A stretch of DNA of 5,438 nucleotides from Pseudomonadota bacterium (GTDB lineage Bacteria > Desulfobacterota > BSN033 > G020346125), in assembly GCA_030673585.1 (NCBI GenBank), contig DAOVIU010000122.1, positions 1 through 5,438 of the forward strand, given 5' to 3'. Below are positions 1 through 5,188 of the stretch, piece by piece (the stretch's first letter is position 1; each line of letters starts with the position of its first letter). The notes beneath the pieces are model-generated. The model saw only the letters and a list, made by a program, of their open reading frames with translations, did no database searches and was not told the DNA's origin. Both the position numbers and the translations under genes were made by a program.

Positions 1-1296
1 ATCGGTCCAACAATGGGTTGGGCTTTTGTATTCATTGTCCACGACGGCCCACTGGGTTGTCCCTCCGGTTGTCCAGTCGTCCTCGGCGGATTCGATATCG
101 TCGGGGAAATGTCCCTCAATCGAATACCAGGATGGCCATGTGCTGTAGACGGCAACCCCCGGGGCTGCCACATCCACCGTGAAGGGTCCCCAATTGGAAA
201 AGGAAGCCAGATTGTCGCTTTGATCCGTGGCGGCAACGGATATGATGTTGGGGAGGTTGTAGCTAGCTGGGTAGAAGGGATTCTCGTCGGTGTTGCGGGC
301 GTTGTTTCCCGCGGCGGCTACAACGAGCACTCCCTCCCTCTGCCAGTACTGGATCGTTCGAAGGAGGGATTCGGAGAAACCGGTCGTTCCCCAACTCGCA
401 TTGATGACCCGTGCGCCCTTTCGGGTGGCATATTCGATGGCGAGGATTGCGTTGCTGATCGTACCCACGCCATCCACGTCCAAAATACGGAGGGGCATAA
501 TTCCCGCATTCCACATCACCCCCGTAATTCCCTCCCCGTTGTCTCCCACAGCGGCGATAATTCCCGCAACATGGGAGCCATGGCCGTTATAATCCATGGG
601 GTCGTTGTCTCCATCGACGAAATCCCACCCCCTCCAGTCGTCTGGGCCACCATTACCATCGTCATCAGCGCCGTTTCCACTGGTTGGGTCGTGGGGGTCC
701 AGCCAGGGGTCTTCACCGGGATTGGTCCACATGTTGGCCTCAAGTTCTGGATGGCTATACGCAACCCCTGAGTCAATGACCGCGATGATGACCTCCTCGG
801 CTCCTATCGAGATCTCCCAGGCATCGGGCGCGTTGATATCGGCTCCAGGAAGCCCCGATTTTCCCCCTACGGTCTGGCCGAAATTGTGCAATCCCCAGAG
901 CATGCCATAATTGGGGTCCTCTGGGTCGAAGGCAGGGTCGTTGGGGAAGACTTGGCAGGCATAGATGTTATAATTGGGTTCCGCGTATTCGATGTCTGGA
1001 TTTTGGCGATAAAGCCGGAGGGCCGCCTCCACCGATAGTGAATGGGGAAGCCTGAGGTGTTGGATCCCCGTGGTGGAGTGGACTCTGATGAGAGATAAAC
1101 CGGATTGGAGATGAATATTGCGCTTAGTTTTTTCGGGAATTCCTTCTTTAAACTTAACCAGGATCTCGCCGGGGGAGAAAATGCCATCTTTTTGATGAGT
1201 TGTGAGTCTCATCCCATTTTCGCGGGCAGGAAGAGAGGAAAGGGCGATTGCGATAAGGAAAATGATAAAAGTTACTGAAATAATTACTTTTTTCAT
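1..1296 (-). CDS. Secreted subtilisin-family (S8) serine protease, C-terminal part missing (window edge)
   Basis: The frame is open for 432 codons from the ATG at 1296 to the left edge, so the 3' end is outside the window. Residues 1-24 form a signal peptide (MKK, hydrophobic core, SLPA). Residues about 42-110 resemble the fervidolysin-type propeptide (GEILVKFK ... DIEYAEPNY). The catalytic domain starts near 150: Asp175 in VIDSG, a Ca-site-like stretch NGADDDGNG at 208-216, His239 in NGHGSHVAG, and oxyanion Asn331 in AAGNN. VAAPG follows at 377-380. The catalytic Ser (GTSMA motif) has not appeared by residue 432, although in this family it normally lies about 20 residues after APG. Instead a FPDDIESAEDDW...SPTHCWTD segment appears, resembling a jelly-roll module. 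The family cleaves proteins outside the cell or at the cell surface; the substrate is unknown. The start is fixed by the signal peptide; the ribosome site is weak. Family assignment is secure, and activity cannot be judged without the Ser. Confidence 0.95.
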   Translation of the reverse strand, partial: MKKVIISVTFIIFLIAIALSSLPARENGMRLTTHQKDGIFSPGEILVKFKEGIPEKTKRNIHLQSGLSLIRVHSTTGIQHLRLPHSLSVEAALRLYRQNPDIEYAEPNYNIYACQVFPNDPAFDPEDPNYGMLWGLHNFGQTVGGKSGLPGADINAPDAWEISIGAEEVIIAVIDSGVAYSHPELEANMWTNPGEDPWLDPHDPTSGNGADDDGNGGPDDWRGWDFVDGDNDPMDYNGHGSHVAGIIAAVGDNGEGITGVMWNAGIMPLRILDVDGVGTISNAILAIEYATRKGARVINASWGTTGFSESLLRTIQYWQREGVLVVAAAGNNARNTDENPFYPASYNLPNIISVAATDQSDNLASFSNWGPFTVDVAAPGVAVYSTWPSWYSIEGHFPDDIESAEDDWTTGGTTQWAVVDNEYKSPTHCWTD

Positions 1297-1653
1297 CACT
1301 TAATTTTCCAATTTTTCCCCTCTTGAAGGGGTTTAACCAGCACATTCATTCGAAAAATTGACAACATCACGATTTTATTCAATTTTTATGCCATTTGACT
1401 CATATTGATGCCATTTTACTTTCCACGGGGTATTTGTATATCTCATTACGTGTCCCCCATTGTCCCTTCGCTTCAATGCCTCCGAAGTGACCCTTTCGGG
1501 GTTCGCGGGCGGGGAACACTTACCCCTTCCAGCCGCTAAAGGGTTGGCCTTCCCCCCCCTGATCACCCTCGATGGGTATCCCACTTCTCCCGCAGATTCG
1601 CTCAGGAACAACGGAGTCCTTAAGGAAAGAATGGAACTGCAACAAGTTTTCTA
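1297..1653. other. Intergenic stretch, no convincing gene; GC-rich block at about 1450-1620
   Basis: This stretch separates the divergent protease and tRNA genes. The protease-proximal 150 bp is AT-rich and presumably holds the protease leader. It includes a short hairpin (CCCCT, 5-nt loop, AGGGG, 1317-1331), but I found no convincing promoter pair on the minus strand. From about 1450 to 1620 the sequence is distinctly GC-richer and can form adjacent helices (see findings). Open frames exist on both strands here (65 and 78 codons), but neither has a clear ribosome site nor resembles a known protein, so I do not call a gene. Confidence 0.5.
1388..1416. repeat. Two 9-bp direct repeats (ATGCCATTT), 20 bp apart
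   Basis: ATGCCATTT occurs at 1388-1396 and again at 1408-1416. The centre-to-centre distance is 20 bp, about two helical turns, roughly 90-120 bp upstream of the protease start. The arrangement could be a tandem operator for the protease gene, but two short copies may also be chance. Confidence 0.3.
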
Positions 1654-1681
1654 TTGACAAATCCGATTCCACTAATAAAAT
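1654..1681 (+). promoter_or_regulatory. Sigma70-type promoter of the tRNA gene
   Basis: A perfect -35 TTGACA (1654-1659), a 16-bp spacer and a -10 TAAAAT (1676-1681, five of six matches) place the start of transcription near 1688, a few bases before the mature tRNA 5' end at 1692. This is a compact stable-RNA promoter. Confidence 0.75.
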
Positions 1682-1691
1682 ACTTACAGCT

Positions 1692-1768
1692 GGCGGTGTA
1701 GCTCAGTTGGTTAGAGCATACGGCTCATATCCGTAGTGTCCGGGGTTCGAATCCCTGCACCGCCACCA
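1692..1768 (+). tRNA. tRNA with CAT anticodon, probably elongator tRNA-Met
   Basis: A 77-nt cloverleaf folds fully. The acceptor GGCGGTG pairs with CACCGCC. The D stem is GCTC/GAGC and the anticodon stem TACGG/CCGTA. The loop CTCATAT carries CAT at 1726-1728. The T arm contains TTCGAAT, the discriminator is A, and CCA is encoded (1766-1768). A CAT anticodon fits elongator Met, initiator Met or the lysidine-modified tRNA-Ile. The fully paired first acceptor pair (G1-C72) argues against the bacterial initiator. The acceptor and anticodon stems closely resemble Bacillus-type elongator tRNA-Met, so I favour that. tRNA-Ile(CAU) cannot be excluded by eye. Confidence 0.95.
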
Positions 1769-1778
1769 TAGAGCCCGG

Positions 1779-1820
1779 AAAGCCTCCCGGCCTTTGTCGG
1801 GGGGCTTTCGTAATTTAGGG
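1779..1820 (+). terminator. Probable terminator hairpin after the tRNA
   Basis: AAAGCCTCCCG (1779-1789) pairs with CGGGGGGCTTT (1798-1808), giving 11 bp with one G-T wobble around an 8-nt loop. It starts 11 nt after the tRNA CCA. The following T tract is interrupted (TTTCGTAATTT), so termination may be partial, or the stem may mainly guide 3' processing. Confidence 0.6.
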
Positions 1821-1946
1821 ATGAGTAATGAGTTCCCAGGGGTAATTTATGAAAAAAGTGCAAACGGGTATGAAAAAAATGAATATCCGTCCTCGTTCCC
1901 AATGAGCCCATGTGGACCCCGAGGGTATACGTGGCGGTGGCTTCAG

Positions 1947-1975
1947 TTGACAAACTGTTGTTTTTTCTGTATTTG
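1947..1975 (+). promoter_or_regulatory. Sigma70-type promoter of the lipoprotein unit
   Basis: A perfect -35 TTGACA (1947-1952) is followed by a 17-bp spacer and a weak -10 TATTTG (1970-1975). Transcription would start near 1982 and give a leader of about 29 nt ending at the GGAGG ribosome site. The weak -10 suggests moderate or activator-dependent strength. Confidence 0.5.
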
Positions 1976-2010
1976 AAGAATGGATACGAAATCGTTCGGA
2001 GGTGAGGGTA

Positions 2011-2448
2011 ATGAAGGGAAATCGATTCGTCTTCGTTTGTTTTTCCATTTTGGTAGGTCTAGCTCTCATCGCAGGATGCTCGAGTCGTGGCGGGAAAAGG
2101 GAGGGTTCTCAGGAGGCTCCCGCTGTTGGAGAGCAGGCAAGGTATTATCATTTCGAGGATGTTCTCATACCCCATGGGCTGAAACCGCAAATGGATAAGT
2201 CCTTTATCTATGAGACTCCATCGTTAAAGGCGGGGAAGTTGGTCTTTTCGGGCAGGGTTGAACCACAATCCCTGGCCAATTTCTTCACCGCTAATATGGA
2301 GCGGGATGGGTGGAGACTGGTCAACAAATTCGGATTCAAGGACTTGGTGCTCAATTTCTCCAAGCCCGACAAGACCTGCATGGTTAACATATACGACCGA
2401 CCCATTAAAACCATTGTTGAGATCTGGATGGGTCCCATTAGCGAGTGA
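2011..2448 (+). CDS. Outer-membrane-type lipoprotein of unknown function, 145 aa
   Basis: A lipoprotein signal peptide is clear: MKGNR, then a hydrophobic stretch ending LIAGC, so lipidation is expected on Cys23. Ser follows the Cys rather than Asp, which favours sorting to the outer membrane. The first 20 or so mature residues are a polar linker. The rest forms one small domain (about residues 45-145) with YYHFEDVLIP, SFIYETPSLKAGKLVFSGRV, FFTANMERDGWRLV, KPDKTCMVNIYD and VEIWMGP. I recognise this as an uncharacterised domain seen in deltaproteobacterial lipoproteins, from memory only, with no known activity. An in-frame GTG at 2002 would lengthen the protein by three residues, but the ATG at 2011 sits 8 nt after GGAGG (1998-2002) and is the better start. 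The gene is first in a two-gene unit with the 58-aa protein. Confidence 0.9.
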   Translation: MKGNRFVFVCFSILVGLALIAGCSSRGGKREGSQEAPAVGEQARYYHFEDVLIPHGLKPQMDKSFIYETPSLKAGKLVFSGRVEPQSLANFFTANMERDGWRLVNKFGFKDLVLNFSKPDKTCMVNIYDRPIKTIVEIWMGPISE

Positions 2449-2510
2449 GGCTGAGGTTCCCTGATGATGGAATGGGCAGAGATTCCACGGGTCCTGGGGG
2501 GTGATGGAAT

Positions 2511-2687
2511 ATGGCAATCCCCCGGGACGTAAAAACCTATTCCAGGAAGCTCGACGTTGGGGAGATGGTTCGAATGCTCCCCAAGCCCTCCATGAATAAC
2601 ATGTCCAAGATGGAGTACCACGGTATCGCTGCCAGAACCAAGACGGAGAAATACGAAGGGGGGTTCACGAAAGCTGTCGACTTTTAA
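2511..2687 (+). CDS. Small basic protein of unknown function, 58 aa
   Basis: The protein starts MAIPRDVKTYSRKL and ends GGFTKAVDF. I do not recognise it. It has no signal peptide, membrane segment or cysteine, contains six methionines, is net basic (about 11 Lys/Arg against 7 Asp/Glu), and should be cytoplasmic. Coding is supported by a very good ribosome site, GGGGGGTGAT (2496-2505), which matches the anti-Shine-Dalgarno sequence 5 nt before the ATG. An in-frame stop at 2502-2504 makes this ATG the only upstream choice. The gene lies 62 bp after the lipoprotein stop, in the same direction, with no terminator between them, and ends 29 bp before a strong terminator. It therefore completes the lipoprotein mRNA. 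A link to the lipoprotein's function is inferred from position only. Confidence 0.7.
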   Translation: MAIPRDVKTYSRKLDVGEMVRMLPKPSMNNMSKMEYHGIAARTKTEKYEGGFTKAVDF

Positions 2688-2716
2688 TGGGTGAGCCGAT
2701 TCATCCCTGCCCATCG

Positions 2717-2754
2717 AGAGGTGTTCCATTACACCTGGGAACACCTCTTTTCTT
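2717..2754 (+). terminator. Strong intrinsic terminator of the lipoprotein unit
   Basis: AGAGGTGTTCC (2717-2727) pairs perfectly with GGAACACCTCT (2738-2748), an 11-bp stem with a 10-nt loop. The stem runs straight into TTTTCTT. It closes the lipoprotein/58-aa unit. Confidence 0.88.
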
Positions 2755-2844
2755 ACCCTTTCGCCGGTATGAAAAAGATGCATAGTATCGACAAATCTCG
2801 ATCACAAAAAAACAGTCATAATTTCAATGAGTTACGGGTAATTG

Positions 2845-2859
2845 AGACAAAAATTGTCT
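2845..2859. promoter_or_regulatory. Inverted repeat AGACAA-N3-TTGTCT, possible regulator site
   Basis: Perfect 6-bp arms flank a 3-bp centre in AT-rich intergenic DNA. If the sigma54-type site at 2956-2971 is real, this repeat lies about 125-140 bp upstream of its start point, within the usual range for an enhancer-binding activator. No T run follows, so it is not a terminator. Confidence 0.4.
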
Positions 2860-2875
2860 TTACACGATTTTTCCG

Positions 2876-2898
2876 GTGCGATTACGCACTTTATCGCA
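2876..2898. promoter_or_regulatory. Nested inverted repeats, possible regulator site
   Basis: GTGCG-ATTA-CGCAC (2876-2889) is a perfect inverted repeat. TGCGAT (2877-2882) also pairs with ATCGCA (2893-2898) across 10 bp, so one half-site belongs to two overlapping dyads. They lie about 85-107 bp upstream of the predicted sigma54-type start. The regulator is unknown. Confidence 0.4.
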
Positions 2899-2955
2899 GT
2901 TGCCAGAAGATAAAATTTACTAATGAAAATAAACAGTTATGAAAAATTCATTGAT

Positions 2956-2971
2956 TTGGCATACTTATTGA
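2956..2971 (+). promoter_or_regulatory. Sigma54-type promoter (-24/-12), near consensus
   Basis: TTGGCATACTTATTGA fits the TGGCAC-N5-TTGC pattern with exact GG-to-GC spacing (10 bp between the two dinucleotides). Deviations are T for C in TGGCAC and GA for the -12 GC. The predicted start is near 2983. The sequence just upstream (2944-2956) resembles an IHF site on the opposite strand (AATCAA-N4-TT), although it abuts the -24 element more closely than usual. The deviation at -12 keeps confidence moderate. Confidence 0.45.
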
Positions 2972-2982
2972 GAATGGAATGG

Positions 2983-3064
2983 GTAAGGGTACCTTCAGGT
3001 ACCTCCTTTCCAATCAACTTCCTATCATCCTCTCGGGTTCACGAAAGTGAACCCGCCTTTTTTT
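2983..3064 (+). ncRNA. Candidate small RNA, about 82 nt
   Basis: The interval between the sigma54-type site and a strong terminator contains no start codon with a reading frame, so if it is transcribed the product is RNA only. Predicted parts in order are a 6-bp hairpin GGTACC-TTCA-GGTACC (2988-3003), about 30 nt of pyrimidine-rich unpaired sequence (3004-3033), and the GAAA-capped terminator stem. This is the usual architecture of a trans-acting bacterial sRNA. The single-stranded part begins with CTCCTTTCC, which overlaps an anti-Shine-Dalgarno-like stretch. No known RNA family is recognised. The terminator is certain; the 5' end rests on the promoter call. Confidence 0.5.
3034..3064 (+). 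terminator. Strong intrinsic terminator with GAAA loop
   Basis: CGGGTTCAC (3034-3042) pairs perfectly with GTGAACCCG (3047-3055) around a GAAA tetraloop, followed by CC and seven T. On the minus strand no T run follows, so it acts on plus-strand transcripts only. No protein gene lies between this terminator and the previous one at 2717-2754. Confidence 0.92.
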
Positions 3065-3125
3065 ATCCCCCCAATTCTCCTTGGAAGATTTCCTTGCCCT
3101 AGGGCTTTCTAAGCTTCATATCTCC

Positions 3126-3153
3126 TTGAAATCTTTCGAAAAAGGAATAGAAT
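3126..3153 (+). promoter_or_regulatory. Sigma70-type promoter for tilS
   Basis: TTGAAA (3126-3131, five of six) and TAGAAT (3148-3153, five of six) are separated by 16 bp. Transcription would start near 3160 and produce a leader of about 137 nt before tilS. The octamer repeat lies at the very start of that leader. The promoter is 60 bp past the preceding terminator, so tilS probably has independent transcription. Confidence 0.55.
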
Positions 3154-3166
3154 GTCAAAATAAGAG

Positions 3167-3198
3167 CTGCGGTTCTGCGGTGTTGCAGTGCTGCGGTT
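3167..3198 (+). repeat. Degenerate octamer tandem repeat, four units
   Basis: The units are CTGCGGTT, CTGCGGTG, TTGCAGTG and CTGCGGTT, in strict 8-bp register. A further degraded copy (AGTGCGATG, then CTG) follows. The array lies between the predicted tilS promoter and gene, and does not appear to be in a coding region. Confidence 0.75.
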
Positions 3199-3296
3199 AG
3201 TGCGATGCTGATCTGAATAATAGTACGTGCCAGATTCGGGCGAAGAGCGGGCTTTTCAATAATTTCACGGTAGCGCGTTGACAAGGGGGAAGGGGA

Positions 3297-4694
3297 GTGG
3301 ATTTCGTGGGCAAGGTCAGGGCAACGGTGGAAAAATACCGGATGCTCCAACAAGGAGATAGGGTAATGGTTGGGGTTTCGGGAGGGGTTGATTCGGTGGT
3401 CCTCCTCCACGTATTGATGCTCCTCCGGGGTGAGTATGATCTATCCTTGGTTGTCGCACACCTGGATCATGGCATCCGAGGCGAGGAGTCGCGGCTGGAG
3501 GCGGACTTTGTCCGGAGTTTGGCGCAGGGGTTGGACCTTCCCCTCGAAACCGCGGCGGCCGACGTTCCGACGCTGGTGGGGAGGAAACGCACCTCTCTGC
3601 AGGAGGCGGCGAGGGAAGCGAGGTATGATTTTTACGAGCAGGTGAGGGAAAAGTATGACGGACAAAAGGTAGCCACAGGTCAAACAGCCGATGATCAGGC
3701 TGAGACGGTTTTGATACGAGTGATTCGTGGGGCTGGGTTGAGGGGGTTGAAGGGAATTCCCCCTGTGAGGGGAGGAGTCTATATTCGTCCCCTCATCGAG
3801 ACATCGAGGGCGGAGGTGGAAAGGTTTGCTGAAAAGGAGGGCCTTACTCACGTTATCGATAGCTCCAATATCAAGGATATCTACCTGAGAAACAAGGTTC
3901 GCCACGATCTCATTCCCCATTTAGAAAGGGAATATAATCCCAATATCAGGGCGGGTTTGAGCAAAATGGCCTCGATTCTCTCACGAGAGGATGACTACTT
4001 GGACCGAAAAGCTGAGGAAGTCATGGGCGGGCTGATCGATGAGCGCGGTCAGGAGGTAAGCGTCGATATACCGCGACTCAGGCCGTTTCACGAGGCAATC
4101 TGGTTCCGGGTGCTACAAAAGGCCATGGCCACAGTGCTCGGAGGAGATCTGAGAAGGATCAGTACCGCTCATCTGGATGCGATTTTCCGCCTTCTCACCC
4201 ATCAAGCGCCCAATAAGGTGCTCTGTCTCCCGGATGGGATCCGTGTCGAAAAGCACTATACGAAGCTCTTCATCAAGAGGGGAAGGTCCTCTGCTGTTTT
4301 TCCCTTCGAATACATCGTAGAGGTCCCAGGAGTCACCCTATTGGAGGCCTTGGGCAAGAAGTTGGTAACCCGAATAGATGCGGCAAAGAGCGGTATACCG
4401 ATGGATGTAGGTCCCAATGTCGCCTATTTGGATGATGCTAAGTTGGTGCACCCCTTAACCCTGAGAAATTTCGAAAAGGGAGATCGATTCGTCCCCCTGG
4501 GGATGAAGGCCCCTAAGAAATTGAAGGATTTTTTCATTGATTCTAAAGTCCCCAAAGCCCTTCGCCGGAGAATTCCGCTGTTGATTTCAGGGGAAACCAT
4601 CGTCTGGGTGGTAGGATACCGGATTGATGAGGGTTTCAAGCTCAGGGAGGGGTCGGAGAGGATCTTAAGGGCCGAGTACGTGGATAATCCTTAA
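3297..4694 (+). CDS. tilS: tRNA(Ile)-lysidine synthase TilS, 465 aa
   Basis: TilS uses ATP and lysine to convert C34 of tRNA-Ile(CAU) to lysidine in the cytoplasm, changing both its codon reading (AUA) and its charging from Met to Ile; it is normally essential. The N-terminal ATP-pyrophosphatase domain shows the P-loop SGGVDS at 28-33, HLDHGIR at 55-61 and TADDQAET at 130-137, followed by RGAGLRGLKGIP. RNKVRHDLIPHLEREYNP near 200 is the usual end of the catalytic domain. A helical middle region follows. The C-terminal TilS domain runs from about 387 (LTLRNFEKGDRFVPLGM ... KLKDFFIDSKVP ... VVGYRIDEGFKL). The length is typical of the long TilS form, and all domains look intact. The start is a GTG 7 nt after GGGGG (3285-3289). 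A second in-frame GTG lies three codons later, but the MDFVGKV start matches relatives better. The stop overlaps that of the convergent mogA-type gene. Confidence 0.97.
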   Translation: MDFVGKVRATVEKYRMLQQGDRVMVGVSGGVDSVVLLHVLMLLRGEYDLSLVVAHLDHGIRGEESRLEADFVRSLAQGLDLPLETAAADVPTLVGRKRTSLQEAAREARYDFYEQVREKYDGQKVATGQTADDQAETVLIRVIRGAGLRGLKGIPPVRGGVYIRPLIETSRAEVERFAEKEGLTHVIDSSNIKDIYLRNKVRHDLIPHLEREYNPNIRAGLSKMASILSREDDYLDRKAEEVMGGLIDERGQEVSVDIPRLRPFHEAIWFRVLQKAMATVLGGDLRRISTAHLDAIFRLLTHQAPNKVLCLPDGIRVEKHYTKLFIKRGRSSAVFPFEYIVEVPGVTLLEALGKKLVTRIDAAKSGIPMDVGPNVAYLDDAKLVHPLTLRNFEKGDRFVPLGMKAPKKLKDFFIDSKVPKALRRRIPLLISGETIVWVVGYRIDEGFKLREGSERILRAEYVDNP

Positions 4695-5188
4695 TTCACC
4701 CCTCCGCATTCCTCCTCATCGCCCTTGAGCTTTGATAGAGCATGGGGGAGGGCGGGAAGAATAGCGTTGAGGCAATCCCTCACGGCCTTGGGGCTGCCGG
4801 GGAGGTTGACGATGAGGGCTTGTTTCCTGATCCCACAAATGGCCCTGGAGATCATGGCGTGGGGGGTTTTCTTGAGTCCCTCCGCCCTCATGGTTTCCGA
4901 GAAGCCCGGGACTTCCTTTTCGATCACTTCCTGGGTTGCATCCGGGGTGAGGTCCCTGGGGCTCAGTCCCGTTCCTCCGGTAGTCAGGATGAGGTCCGAA
5001 TGGAGGGAATCCGCACATCGGATGAGGGCCTCTTTGATCGTGTCCTTCTCATCGGGTATGATTTCATAGTGGATCACCTCGGAGGGGAGTCCTCTGAGGA
5101 GGTCCTGAATAGTGCTGCCGCTGGTGTCCTCCCTTTCCCCTCGGGCTCCCTTGTCACTGATGGTCAAGATGGAGACCTTAATCCTCAC
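4691..5188 (-). CDS. mogA: MogA/MoaB-family molybdenum-cofactor biosynthesis protein, 165 aa
   Basis: The family binds molybdopterin; MogA-type members adenylate it with ATP before MoeA inserts molybdenum. One MoCF-binding domain fills the protein. ILTISDKGARGEREDTSG at 7-24 is the usual N-terminus. TTGGTGLSPRDLTPDAT at 69-85 is the signature loop, with the conserved Asp of TPDAT. EVPGFSETMR follows at 92-101, and NLPGSP at 128-133. The start is GTG at 5188. It overlaps the upstream MOSC stop in the tetramer GTGA, with GAGGTG 8 nt before it, so translation is probably coupled. MogA and MoaB cannot be separated by eye, so the symbol is a family-level choice. The position directly after a MOSC gene supports a molybdenum-cofactor role. 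Confidence 0.93.
   Translation of the reverse strand: MRIKVSILTISDKGARGEREDTSGSTIQDLLRGLPSEVIHYEIIPDEKDTIKEALIRCADSLHSDLILTTGGTGLSPRDLTPDATQEVIEKEVPGFSETMRAEGLKKTPHAMISRAICGIRKQALIVNLPGSPKAVRDCLNAILPALPHALSKLKGDEEECGGVN

Noticed and set aside
13..771. Long plus-strand open frame (252 codons) opposite the protease
   Set aside because: It lies wholly antisense to a well-supported S8 protease and its product is low-complexity with no family resemblance; it is a shadow frame.
1457..1645. Possible terminal inverted repeats around the GC-rich block
   Set aside because: Only scattered short matches (such as CCATT) with no target duplication; chance level.
1711..1953. Minus-strand frame ending GAGIRTPDTTDMSRML
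   Set aside because: The C-terminal part is the antisense translation of the tRNA, a familiar spurious hypothetical protein.
2208..2783. Minus-strand frame of 191 codons
   Set aside because: It is antisense to both the lipoprotein and the 58-aa gene and runs through the terminator hairpin; no ribosome site or family resemblance.
2691..2942. Plus-strand frame of 83 codons
   Set aside because: It begins before and reads through the strong terminator at 2717-2754 and the inverted repeats; composition is that of intergenic DNA.
2717..3064. CRISPR-like or repeat array
   Set aside because: The palindromes differ in sequence and spacing and include terminators; there are no repeated units with spacers.
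3278..3283. TTGACA just before tilS as a -35 box
   Set aside because: A matching -10 would fall inside the tilS coding region, after the start codon, so it cannot drive the full gene.
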